64,000 nt of DNA, taken from the NCBI RefSeq assembly GCF_009455625.1, contig NZ_QPEQ01000001.1, positions 2,542,001-2,606,000 on the forward strand. The letters run 5' to 3'. Positions 1 through 8,078 of this stretch are shown here, piece by piece (position 1 is the first letter of the stretch; each line of letters opens with the position of its first letter). The notes under the pieces were generated by a model that worked only from the letters and a program-made list of their open reading frames with translations, was not told where the DNA came from and did no database searches. The position numbers and the translations under genes are program-made. The DNA comes from Paraburkholderia bonniea (GTDB lineage Bacteria > Pseudomonadota > Gammaproteobacteria > Burkholderiales > Burkholderiaceae).

Positions 1-503
1 TTTTGTGCCGCCGCTTCGTCAGACTCGGCACCCGCGTCGCCCGCTTTCGCGGCGTCCGTGCTGCTGGTCTTGGCGATCCCGTGAGAAATGAAATTCACCA
101 CGTCCAGGCGCGTCACACCCTGCTGCTGCAGGTAATACACCGCGTGCGAATCTTTCTCGCCGAAGATCGCCACCAGCACGTTCGCGCCGGTCACTTCCTT
201 TTTGCCGTTCGAGGTGGATTGCACATGCATGATCGCGCGCTGGATCACGCGCTGAAACCCGAGCGTAGGCTGGGTATCGACATCTTCCGCGCCTGGTACG
301 GTAGGTGTGTTGTCATGAATGAAGTTGCGCAAATTCTGCCGCAGATCTTCTATGTTGGCCGCGCATGCACGTAGCACTTCAGCGGCGGTCGGATTGTCCA
401 GCAGCGCCAGCAAAAGATGTTCAACCGTGATGAATTCGTGCCGCGCCTGGCGTGCTTCCATAAACGCCATATGCAGACTGACTTCCAGTTCCTGGGCAAT
501 CAT
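1..503 (-). CDS. clpA: ATP-dependent Clp protease ATP-binding subunit ClpA (N-terminal part)
   Basis: The first 167 codons of ClpA are present and the rest runs off the left edge. ClpA is the AAA+ unfoldase that feeds substrates to ClpP. What is visible is the double Clp_N repeat domain (about residues 1-145), which docks the adaptor ClpS, beginning [10 protein letters not shown] and including the typical EHLLLALL helix, followed by an Ala/Asp/Glu-rich linker. No Walker motif lies within the window. The start ATG overlaps the clpS stop by ATGA, so the two genes are translationally coupled. Identification rests on clear family resemblance and the classic clpS-clpA order. Confidence 0.95.
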   Translation of the reverse strand, partial: MIAQELEVSLHMAFMEARQARHEFITVEHLLLALLDNPTAAEVLRACAANIEDLRQNLRNFIHDNTPTVPGAEDVDTQPTLGFQRVIQRAIMHVQSTSNGKKEVTGANVLVAIFGEKDSHAVYYLQQQGVTRLDVVNFISHGIAKTSSTDAAKAGDAGAESDEAAAQ

Positions 504-814
504 GCTTCCTCCATCAGACACTGCAGCGGATGCCCGGCCTGCCGTGCGTGGGTAACGACTTGCTCGACTTTGGTCGACGCGATGTCCCGCGTATAGACCC
601 CACAAACACCTCTACCTTCCCGATGCACTTTCAACATGATCTGCGTGGCAGTTTCACGATCTTTGCTGAAATATTCCTGCACGATCATCACCACAAATTC
701 CATCGGCGTGAAGTCGTCGTTCAGTAACACCACTCTGTACATGGACGGCGGCTTCAGCTTGCGCGTCTGCCGCTCTATCACTGTACTGCCCTGCTTGTCC
801 GGATTAATCGCCAT
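500..814 (-). CDS. clpS: ATP-dependent Clp protease adaptor protein ClpS
   Basis: 104 residues, normal for ClpS. It binds the ClpA N-domain and delivers N-end-rule substrates to ClpAP. Residues 32-34 (Asn-Asp-Asp, within [11 protein letters not shown]) and His64 (KVHREGRG) match the pocket that reads N-degrons in characterised ClpS. The N-terminal 25 residues are flexible and charged, as expected for the extension that slows ClpA. It is the first gene of a clpS-clpA operon, with a 4-base overlap into clpA. Confidence 0.97.
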   Translation of the reverse strand: MAINPDKQGSTVIERQTRKLKPPSMYRVVLLNDDFTPMEFVVMIVQEYFSKDRETATQIMLKVHREGRGVCGVYTRDIASTKVEQVVTHARQAGHPLQCLMEEA

Positions 815-1436
815 ACGTCCATTCTAAACAACTCGGACAGGTCCGCGCCCCTGCCAAAACCCGCCCGCAAGACTCAGGAGGCTGTTCTCCCATGACCTGG
901 CGGCACGCCCGGTATCTGTGTCGTGCGCTAGTCCGGTCGCAGCACCGGTCCAGCGTGTGTTCCATCAATGTCCTGCGTGCTAACCAATGTGTTTCGAGCT
1001 ACTGCCTAAGATCTGTCTGAAATTTGTCCTAGCCAGCGGCGTTGCACGAGTATGGCACAACCCCTGCCCGATTGAAGCCGTCTAGTAACACCGCACTGTG
1101 TCTCTTTAGCACCGGCACGAAGTATCCCGGCTCATATGCGTCGCTTATGCTCTTTTTCAAGATTGAGGGTTCATATGGCGAGGTTCATATCTCGATATGG
1201 CACAAAAAAACAGCAAAAATATTAAAAATGGATTCTTTACAACGGCAACCGGAATATCTCAAAATTTTCTTGACACTCGAATAAAGAGACTCAACAATCA
1301 AGCTGGCACTTATTTCAATGCGCAGTAAATCGAAGTAATGCCGATGGTGAGCTTGTGAAAGAAGAAGCGGCTGTGAGTCACAGCCGTTAAGCTTTTCGAG
1401 GGCTCGTGGTAGTCACATGAGACAGGGGAAGTAGGA
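815..1436. other. Intergenic region between clpS and the cold-shock gene
   Basis: A 622-base divergent spacer. It holds the clpS promoter on one side and the leader of the cold-shock gene on the other. A TTGACA hexamer at 1270-1275 is a possible -35 element, but no convincing -10 follows at 17 bases. If it is used, the cold-shock mRNA would have a 5' leader of over 100 nt, as is usual for cspA-type genes. An 80-codon open frame on the plus strand (1042-1284) has no ribosome site and no recognisable composition, so it is not called. Confidence 0.5.
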
Positions 1437-1643
1437 ATGTCAACTGGTACGGTTAAATGGTTTAACGATGCAAAAGGTTTCGGTTTCATTACGCCCGATG
1501 AAGGCGGTGAAGATTTGTTTGCACATTTCTCGGCAATCCAGATGAACGGGTTCAAAACCCTCAAGGAAGGCCAGAAAGTGAGCTTCGAGATCGTGCAAGG
1601 CCCCAAAGGCAAGCAGGCCTCGAATATTCAGGAAGCGGTTTAG
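1437..1643 (+). CDS. cspA: Cold-shock domain protein (CspA family)
   Basis: 68 residues, a single cold-shock domain. It binds single-stranded RNA/DNA and acts as an RNA chaperone in the cytoplasm. RNP1 is seen as KGFGFI (residues 13-18) and RNP2 as DLFAHF (about 26-31). The start ATG follows a purine-rich stretch (AGGGGAAGTAGG). A strong terminator follows directly. The cspA/cspD/cspE naming within this family is not reliable from sequence alone. Confidence 0.95.
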   Translation: MSTGTVKWFNDAKGFGFITPDEGGEDLFAHFSAIQMNGFKTLKEGQKVSFEIVQGPKGKQASNIQEAV

Positions 1644-1666
1644 CCTTCTCGGTTTCCGTGATCCAG

Positions 1667-1691
1667 AACCCGGCTTAAAGCCGGGTTTTTT
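1667..1691 (+). terminator. Rho-independent terminator of the cold-shock gene
   Basis: A perfect stem with arms ACCCGGC and GCCGGGT, a 4-nt loop and a run of six T, 24 bases after the cold-shock stop codon. It also separates this gene from the convergent multicopper oxidase. Confidence 0.9.
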
Positions 1692-1724
1692 CATATGTGG
1701 CCTGATTTAAATAATGCGTATTGA

Positions 1725-3380
1725 TTAAATCACTTTCAGCGTCGCCATCATGCCGAGATCTTCATGTTCCAGGATATGGCAATGAAACATCCGCTCGCCC
1801 GTCATCGATTGAAGCGTCGCTATCCGCACAGTTTCACCAGATTGAAGATTGACCGTATCGCGCCATGCCAAAAATGGTTCCGGTGTGTTAATTCCGTTTA
1901 ATTCGCGGGCCAGCACCTGAAACTGTGTGCCATGCAAATGAAATGGATGATCCATGTCGGTACGGTTCTCAAGCGACCATTGCTCTACCTCGTCGCGGCG
2001 GCTGGTCAGCATGACCTGTGACGGGTCGAATACCGCGCCGTTAATCATGAATTTCATCCCGCGTGGCAGCGCTGCATGTGCCGTCATCGGCGTCGCTCCC
2101 GGTGCGTCATGCTGCATCGGCAATGCGTCCATCTCCATGGCTTCTGTGAATACCACCGTTTTTTGCGCCACTGGCGTGCCCAGCGCCGGCACTCGCCGCA
2201 GTTGCGCCGGAAGTGGACGGCGCACGCCGGCAGCAGCAGGTGAGCCCGCCGGAGCGGCGAAATGCACCTGCGCCAGCACCCTGGCCGGATCTGGCGGCAA
2301 GCTGCCGTGCGACAGCGCCATCTTGCCGCGGTCGTAAGCCGCGGCGCTCAAACTGCCCTGATGCGCCACAGAACCCACCGGCACGATCAACTCGGCCCGC
2401 TCGCCAGGCGCGAGCAGTAGCTCTGTCAAGCCATCACGGGGCTGCGCCAGCAAGCCGCCGTCCGTGCCAACCTGGCTAAAACGCTGGTTCGCGCCAAGCG
2501 TCAGCTTCAGGTAGCGAGCGTTGCAGCCGTTCCAGACGCGCCAGCGTTCGTCCTCTACCACCTCAATGCGCGGCTGATGCGCGCCATTAAGCAGCACGAA
2601 TTGCCCTTCGCGGCCATTCATCCAGTCCAGCGTCTCGTTCGGTGCAATCGTGCCGTCTTGGGCGAGCTTCAGATCGGTAAAGAACAGATGGCGTTCAGGC
2701 CAGCCCTGCAAGGGATCATCGGCGGCGCGCACGATGAACGGCCCCGCCAGCCCGCGAAACACCTGCTCGGCGGTCATCATGTGGGGATGCGGGTGATACC
2801 AGTAGGTGCCCGCACTGCCGCGCGGCAGCGTAAACCGGTAGAGGCGGCTCGCGCCTGGGGCCACTGGATCGGCAGGATTGCCGTCCTGATCGGGCGGCAC
2901 CGGCAAGCCGTGCCAGTGGATGGTCGATGGCTGAGGCAGATGGTTGATAAAGCGGATTTCGACCGTATCGCCTTCGCGCACGTCGATCAGCGGGCCAATC
3001 GCCGGTTCCGTTGAGCCTGGTGCCGGGTGCTGGGTCTGCGGATCGTATTGCCAGACCAGCGTCGGTGCTCCGGCAAGCCATTGATGCGGCACCGGATGCG
3101 CCACCAGGGTCGCCCGGAACACGCCCGGCTCACGGCTGGTATTAGCCAGCGTGCGTAATGCGGGAAGCGGTGCGCCAACCGGCAACGCATCCATGGGGGC
3201 TAATCCGGCACCAGTTGGCTGGCCCATTACGGTGGAGCCCATCTCAGGCATCCCGGCCATCTCAGGCATCGGGTGTGCTGCGTGGGCCGAATGCGCCGCG
3301 TGCTGGGCGAAGGTCTGCCGGGTGAAGAACGAGGCGAGCGCGAGGCTCAGCGTCTGGGCGAAAAAAGTTCTGCGGAGCAT
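1725..3380 (-). CDS. Multicopper oxidase (CueO/CopA-like, periplasmic)
   Basis: 551 residues with three cupredoxin domains. It probably oxidises Cu(I) in the periplasm as part of copper tolerance. Copper ligands are visible: HWHG at 155-158, HPHPH at 196-200, HPFHLHG at 478-484 and HCHILEHEDLGMM at 533-545, the last carrying the type 1 Cys534 and axial Met. An N-terminal export signal starts MLRRTFFAQT. Only one Arg pair is present, so Tat export is possible but not certain. Residues 27-67 are rich in His and Met (HAAHSAHAAH, MPEMAGMPEM), which fits copper scavenging. The start is supported by GAGG nine bases upstream. It follows the Cys-rich small gene by 74 bases in one operon. Confidence 0.92.
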   Translation of the reverse strand: MLRRTFFAQTLSLALASFFTRQTFAQHAAHSAHAAHPMPEMAGMPEMGSTVMGQPTGAGLAPMDALPVGAPLPALRTLANTSREPGVFRATLVAHPVPHQWLAGAPTLVWQYDPQTQHPAPGSTEPAIGPLIDVREGDTVEIRFINHLPQPSTIHWHGLPVPPDQDGNPADPVAPGASRLYRFTLPRGSAGTYWYHPHPHMMTAEQVFRGLAGPFIVRAADDPLQGWPERHLFFTDLKLAQDGTIAPNETLDWMNGREGQFVLLNGAHQPRIEVVEDERWRVWNGCNARYLKLTLGANQRFSQVGTDGGLLAQPRDGLTELLLAPGERAELIVPVGSVAHQGSLSAAAYDRGKMALSHGSLPPDPARVLAQVHFAAPAGSPAAAGVRRPLPAQLRRVPALGTPVAQKTVVFTEAMEMDALPMQHDAPGATPMTAHAALPRGMKFMINGAVFDPSQVMLTSRRDEVEQWSLENRTDMDHPFHLHGTQFQVLARELNGINTPEPFLAWRDTVNLQSGETVRIATLQSMTGERMFHCHILEHEDLGMMATLKVI

Positions 3381-3454
3381 GTCAAAGGTCCTCGATGTGG
3401 GTTTGTTGCTGATGCGATATGGCCGGGGCCAGTCGCCTGGGCCATCGCTCGGGT

Positions 3455-3865
3455 TCAGGCAGCGCGCTGATCAATCGGAGGACGAAGCAAAGGGGGATGC
3501 GTGATGCTGTTCAGGCGGCTGGTGTGGCGCGCCGGTGGTGGCAACGAGGTGTCGCGGAGCATGGCAAAGCCACTGCGCCAGGTGCCCGGCAAGGAGCAGC
3601 ACACGTGGCTGCAAGCGGCGTGGCAATCAGTCCCAGCGCACGGGGCATGGGCTAGATCTGGCGCGTCAAGTCCTGCACAAGCTGGCTTCTCAGCGCGCGT
3701 AACGGCGAGCGGCACCGGCACTGCCGTCATCACCCTGGCCGCCAGCGCCGTGTGCAACGGGTCACTTGCTGAGGCTGGGGCTGAGGCCGCAGCGAATACG
3801 CCCGGCCAGCCGCAGACAAACAGTGGCAGCAGTAGCACCATGCACCAGCGTTGCAAAAGAGCCAT
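3455..3865 (-). CDS. Small Cys-rich exported protein of a copper operon (CopL-like or DUF2946-like)
   Basis: 136 residues. A hydrophobic signal peptide (about 1-26) is followed by an Ala-rich region. A Cys cluster in the middle (CAGTDCHAACSHVCC, about residues 77-92) suggests metal binding. The tail PPLLRPPI is a pattern seen in small secreted proteins that precede copper or cation efflux genes. It is the first gene of an operon with the multicopper oxidase, which supports a role in copper sensing or binding. The exact family is uncertain and the ribosome site is weak. Confidence 0.7.
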   Translation of the reverse strand: MALLQRWCMVLLLPLFVCGWPGVFAAASAPASASDPLHTALAARVMTAVPVPLAVTRAEKPACAGLDAPDLAHAPCAGTDCHAACSHVCCSLPGTWRSGFAMLRDTSLPPPARHTSRLNSITHPPLLRPPIDQRAA

Positions 3866-4200
3866 TTAGCAAAAAGGTGCCGAGGCACCAGAGAACTCAA
3901 CCGGGCAGATCATAGCTCACACCCCGTCTTGCTCCAGGCTTCATTTCCGGCGAAACCCCTTCTTTACTCCATGCAACATCCGCTAAATCTGGACAAAACG
4001 CTGCGCCTTAGCCAGCCGCCGGTGCGCTTCCGTCAACGCCTCAGTAAAAACACTTAATTTAATTGCATTACGATTGAACTCATTTCAATGCAATTTTTTT
4101 GACTCTATCCTGATTTAAATACAGGATGCCCCACGGCCTGCAACGACCGCCTTCATCATGTTGTGCCTTGCCTTATCCGATGCCTTCTGAGGAACTGGAA
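3866..4200. other. Intergenic region upstream of the FAD-linked oxidase
   Basis: A 335-base divergent spacer between the copper operon and the catabolic operon. Its right half is AT-rich and contains the palindromic operator described separately. An in-frame ATG at 4126 would lengthen the oxidase by 25 residues, but it lacks a ribosome site. Confidence 0.5.
4061..4095. promoter_or_regulatory. Palindromic operator upstream of the FAD-oxidase/ABC operon (candidate IclR site)
   Basis: Outer arms AATTGCATT and AATGCAATT form a perfect 9-bp inverted repeat with a 17-bp interior. The 31-bp core 4063-4093 matches position by position a 31-bp palindrome in front of the iclR gene (11863-11893): identical 7-base arms and many interior bases. 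It sits just upstream of a TTGACT hexamer (4099-4104) that could be the -35 of the operon promoter. Confidence 0.7.
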
Positions 4201-5667
4201 ATGAATCACGTCGCGCCCTTGATCGCCGCCCTGCAAGCTGAACTCGGCGCGGCTGCGGTCATCACCGCTGAAGCCGATCTGGAAGGCTTTATCGAAGACT
4301 GGCGTGGCCGCTACAAAGCACCAGCGATCTGCGTGGTGCTGCCGTCCAGCACCGGGCAAGTGGCCGCAAGCGTGCGTCTGTGTGCCGCTCATGGCGTGCC
4401 GGTGCTCGCACAAGGTGGTAACACCAGCCTGTGTGGTGGCGCAATTCCCGCGCAAAGTGGCCCGGCCCCAGTAATCGTGAATTTGTCGCGGATGCGCCGC
4501 ATCCGTCAGATCGACGCGGCCAACGGTTCAATGGAAGTCGAAGCCGGTTGCGTGCTGCAAACCGTGCAGGACGCGGCAGCAGCGGCGCAGCGGCTGTATC
4601 CGGTGAGCCTCGGTGCGGAAGGCTCGTGCCAGATCGGCGGCACGCTGGCAACCAACGCGGGTGGCACAGGCGTGCTGCGCTACGGCAACACGCGTGACAA
4701 CGTGCTCGGCGTCGAAGTGGTGCTGCCCGACGGCACGATCTGGAATGGCCTGCGTGCGCTGCGCAAAGACAATACCGGGCTAGATCTGAAGCATCTGTTC
4801 ATCGGCACCGAAGGCACGCTGGGCATCATCACCGCCGCCACGCTGAAATTGCATCCATTGCCCACGCACCATGCGCTGGCCTGGTTCGCGCCTTGTGATC
4901 CGGCTGCGGCGCTACGCGTGCTCGGTCTGTTTCAGGCTGCGTGTGGCGCGCGTCTCGCCGCATTCGAAATGATTAACCAGCAACAACTCGAACTGGTTCT
5001 GGAACACGTGCCCGAGCGGCGCAATCCGCTAGCCGGGACGCATCCGTGGCATGTGCTGGTCGAGCTGGCCGATACTGGCGGCCATGAGGCTATGGCAGCG
5101 CTGCTGCAACAAACACTGGAACACGCGGCCGAAGCCGGTTTGATTCTCGATGCCGTGCTGGCGAGCAACGAAAGCCAGCGCAGCGCGTTGTGGGAAGTCC
5201 GTCACAGCGTGTCCGAAGCCAACAAGAAAGGCGGCCTTGGCCTGACCACCGACTGTGCCGTGCCACTCTCCGCCGTGCCCGCCTTTATCGAGCAGGCCAC
5301 GCAAGCAGTGCATGCGCTTGAGCCTGGGCTTGAGATCCTGGTGGTCGCTCATTTGGGCGATGGCAACGTGCATTTCATCCCATTCTTCTCCTTCGAGCGC
5401 TGGCGCGCGCTCCCCGATTCCGCCGCCACCGCTGGCGCTTTACGCCGCTGTGTCAACGATGTCGCGCATGCGCTGCATGGCACCTTTAGCGCGGAGCATG
5501 GCGTGGGCCAAACCGGCCTCGCCGAAATGGCGCATTACAAATCTCCCGCTGAGCTCTCATTGATGCGTGCCGTCAAGCAAGCGCTTGACCCTGCTAACCG
5601 CTTTAACCCCGGACGTCTCGTGCCTGAACCTGAATCATCGAAACCATTGCCGGCATCAGCGGCCTGA
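4201..5667 (+). CDS. FAD-binding oxidoreductase, GlcD/D-2-hydroxyacid dehydrogenase type
   Basis: 488 residues. The N-terminal FAD_binding_4 (PCMH) domain includes VLAQGGNTSLCGGA, SLGAEGSCQIGGTLATNAGGT and the GTEGTLGIIT segment. The C-terminal FAD-oxidase domain includes VVAHLGDGNVHF, the metal/substrate His cluster of this family, and ends with the AEHGVGQTG and NPGR(L) motifs. Such enzymes oxidise D-lactate, glycolate or D-2-hydroxyglutarate. The start at 4201 is chosen because GAGGAA lies seven bases upstream. It is the first gene of an operon with an ABC importer and a DHDPS-like lyase, so the substrate is probably a 2-hydroxyacid made from the imported compound; the exact substrate is not readable. 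Confidence 0.9.
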   Translation: MNHVAPLIAALQAELGAAAVITAEADLEGFIEDWRGRYKAPAICVVLPSSTGQVAASVRLCAAHGVPVLAQGGNTSLCGGAIPAQSGPAPVIVNLSRMRRIRQIDAANGSMEVEAGCVLQTVQDAAAAAQRLYPVSLGAEGSCQIGGTLATNAGGTGVLRYGNTRDNVLGVEVVLPDGTIWNGLRALRKDNTGLDLKHLFIGTEGTLGIITAATLKLHPLPTHHALAWFAPCDPAAALRVLGLFQAACGARLAAFEMINQQQLELVLEHVPERRNPLAGTHPWHVLVELADTGGHEAMAALLQQTLEHAAEAGLILDAVLASNESQRSALWEVRHSVSEANKKGGLGLTTDCAVPLSAVPAFIEQATQAVHALEPGLEILVVAHLGDGNVHFIPFFSFERWRALPDSAATAGALRRCVNDVAHALHGTFSAEHGVGQTGLAEMAHYKSPAELSLMRAVKQALDPANRFNPGRLVPEPESSKPLPASAA

Positions 5668-5825
5668 AACCCGCTTGAACCTGCCTTGAAGCACGCTTGA
5701 GCCGCGCCTGAATCTGCCTGAACCCAACCCGGCCTGGTCCAGCCAGGCCAGGCGGCCGAAGCTCAACCCTGTCCGCCCTTTTCCGTCTCACGGCGATGGC
5801 GTCCTTTTCCTCCTCTGGAGCCGAT

Positions 5826-6923
5826 ATGAAAAAGCAGCCTGCACGCGATCCAATTCAGCAGCCACGCCGCCGCACCGCCCTCAAAACCGCTGCGGCCGGT
5901 GTCGCCGCAGTCGCGTTCCCCTTCGTCTGGACGCCCTCGCGCGCCGCCACCAAGCGCATCGTGATCCGTGATGACGGTGGCATTTACACCAAGGCGTTTG
6001 GCGCGGTGTTTTATCGTCCATTCAAGGAAAAAACCGGCATCGAAGTGGTGGGTGTCCAGGCCAACGCCGAACCGACCGCGCTCATCAAAAGCATGGTCGA
6101 AACCGGTAGCTACACATGGGACATGGCCAAGCTGAGCCAGCCCGCGATCTTGCTACTGACCGGTGGCGGCAAGGATTATCTGGAAAAGCATGGTCTGGAA
6201 TCAGACCCAGTGATCGCCAAAATTCCCGCGCAATACATGTCGCCGTATGGCGTCGGTAACAACGTCTATACGACCGTGCTGGCGTATCGCAAGGATGCGT
6301 TCAAGGGCCGGCGCGCGCCGCAATCGTGGGCCGATATGTGGAATTTGAAGGATTTTCCAGGCCGCCGCGGCTTGCGCAAATATCCCTTCGACACCATCGA
6401 AGAAGCATTGATGGCCGATGGCGTCGCGCCAGGCCAGGTGTATCCGTGCAACTTCGACCGGGCGTTCGCCAGCCTGAGCAAGATCGCCAAACAGGTGGAC
6501 GTGTGGTGGACCACCGGCGCGCAAGTCGAGCAAATGCTCGGCTCGGGTGAGGTGGACATCATCAGCACCTGGGTGTCACGTGCGCAGTCGGCAATCGCTA
6601 ATGGCGCGCCGGTCGGCATCGTGTGGAACCAGAACATCTGGGGCTGCGACAACTGGTCGATTCTCAAAGGCACGCCGAATGCGAATGCTTGCCGCGAGTT
6701 CATCAAGTTCGCCTCCGATCCCAAGCGCCAGGCTGCACTGGTCGAATATTTCCCGGCTGGCGTGACGCAACCCGAAGCGTTCAACTACATCAAGCCCGAG
6801 ATCGCCAAAAACTGCCCAACCTTTCCCGCCAACATGAAAACCGGGCTGCATATCGACGCCCAGTTCTGGAAAGACAAGCAAAGCGCCGGGCTCGAACGGT
6901 TCAATCGCTGGATCCTGACCTGA
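5826..6923 (+). CDS. ABC transporter substrate-binding protein, spermidine/putrescine (PotD) type
   Basis: 365 residues. The N-terminus carries RRRTALKTAAAGVAAVAFPF, a twin-arginine-like signal, and cleavage is likely after PSRAA. The mature part resembles family 1 polyamine-type binding proteins: an opening strand KRIVIRDDGGIYTKAF, a central WNLKDFPGRRGL and a WWTTGAQVEQML segment. It delivers a small organic substrate to the fused permease encoded downstream. An upstream start at 5796 is possible, but TCTGGAG precedes the ATG at 5826. In this family the binding protein often takes substrates other than polyamines, and the neighbouring oxidase and aldolase suggest that here. Confidence 0.9.
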   Translation: MKKQPARDPIQQPRRRTALKTAAAGVAAVAFPFVWTPSRAATKRIVIRDDGGIYTKAFGAVFYRPFKEKTGIEVVGVQANAEPTALIKSMVETGSYTWDMAKLSQPAILLLTGGGKDYLEKHGLESDPVIAKIPAQYMSPYGVGNNVYTTVLAYRKDAFKGRRAPQSWADMWNLKDFPGRRGLRKYPFDTIEEALMADGVAPGQVYPCNFDRAFASLSKIAKQVDVWWTTGAQVEQMLGSGEVDIISTWVSRAQSAIANGAPVGIVWNQNIWGCDNWSILKGTPNANACREFIKFASDPKRQAALVEYFPAGVTQPEAFNYIKPEIAKNCPTFPANMKTGLHIDAQFWKDKQSAGLERFNRWILT

Positions 6924-6956
6924 TCTCCGTTTTCACTCTTACGCGTGCCGCTTCCC

Positions 6957-8075
6957 ATGCCTGCCTCGAACCTCAAAATCTCCGGACTGTGCAAGCGCTA
7001 TGGCGACTTCGTTGCTCTCGCGCCCACGGATCTCGACGTCGCCCAGGGCGAATTTCTCACGCTGCTCGGCCCTAGCGGCTCGGGCAAAACCACGTTGCTC
7101 AGCCTGATCGCCGGGCTGGCGCAACCGGATGCGGGCACGCTGCGCATCAATGGCGCGGATGTCACGTATGGCGCGCCCTATGAGCGGGACATCGGCATGG
7201 TGTTCCAGAACTACGCGCTGTTTCCGCATATGACGGTGGCGGAAAACATTGCGTTCCCGCTGCAAATGCGCAAAACCGACGCTAAGGCGACGCAGGACAA
7301 GGTGATGCAGGCGCTGGAGATGGTGCATCTGCCACACGTGGCCAAACGCTTTCCGCGTGAGCTGTCAGGTGGCCAGCAACAGCGCATCGCGCTGGCACGC
7401 TGCATGGTCTACCGGCCCTCGATCATCTTGATGGACGAGCCGCTGGGGGCGCTCGATAAAAAGCTGCGTGACCATATGCAGCTTGAGATCAAGCGGATTC
7501 ACCGGGAACTCGGCACGACGATTGTCTATGTCACGCACGATCAGGAAGAAGCCATGACGATGTCGGATCGCATCTGCCTGATGAACCATGGCTCGATTGC
7601 CCAGCTCGGCACGCCCGCGGATTTGTATTTCCGCCCAAACAGCGTGTTCGTGGCGGATTTTCTCGGCGAATCGAATCTGCTCGATGCGGTGGTCACGCAC
7701 CGCTCTGGCGACCAGGTGCAGCTCAGCTTGCCAGGCAGCCCAGCAGCCCATGCCATGGCCTACGACCCAAAGATCGCCAACGGCCGCAACATCAAGCTGA
7801 TGCTGCGGCCGCAAAACCTGCGCGTACACGAGACCGTCACGGCCACCACAGCTACAGCCACAACCAGTGCCGCGCCAGGCGGCATGCTCTCGGCGCAGCT
7901 CACGGACATCATGGTCACCGGCAGCATGACCAAGCTGTATCTGCAAGCGTCCACCGCCGCTGCGGCACCGCTGGTCGCCGCCTTCCCGACAAACCAGCTG
8001 GGCAGCCAATACGCCATCGGGCAAACGCTCAACCTGTCGTGGCTCGCCACTGACGCTGTTGCCATCGCGGAGTAA
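6957..8075 (+). CDS. ABC transporter ATP-binding protein, PotA type
   Basis: 372 residues. Walker A is GPSGSGKTT (38-46), the Q-loop is MVFQNYALFPHMT, the signature is LSGGQQQR, Walker B is IILMDEPLGALD and the switch His is in YVTHDQEEA. A C-terminal TOBE-like domain follows after about residue 240. It energises the importer made of the preceding binding protein and the following permease. A GTG four codons upstream (6945) is an alternative start. It lies 33 bases after the binding-protein gene and four bases before the permease. Confidence 0.95.
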   Translation: MPASNLKISGLCKRYGDFVALAPTDLDVAQGEFLTLLGPSGSGKTTLLSLIAGLAQPDAGTLRINGADVTYGAPYERDIGMVFQNYALFPHMTVAENIAFPLQMRKTDAKATQDKVMQALEMVHLPHVAKRFPRELSGGQQQRIALARCMVYRPSIILMDEPLGALDKKLRDHMQLEIKRIHRELGTTIVYVTHDQEEAMTMSDRICLMNHGSIAQLGTPADLYFRPNSVFVADFLGESNLLDAVVTHRSGDQVQLSLPGSPAAHAMAYDPKIANGRNIKLMLRPQNLRVHETVTATTATATTSAAPGGMLSAQLTDIMVTGSMTKLYLQASTAAAAPLVAAFPTNQLGSQYAIGQTLNLSWLATDAVAIAE

Positions 8076-8078
8076 CTC

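Noticed and set aside
1042..1284. 80-codon plus-strand frame before the cold-shock gene
   Set aside because: No ribosome site or family likeness; it lies in the probable cold-shock leader.
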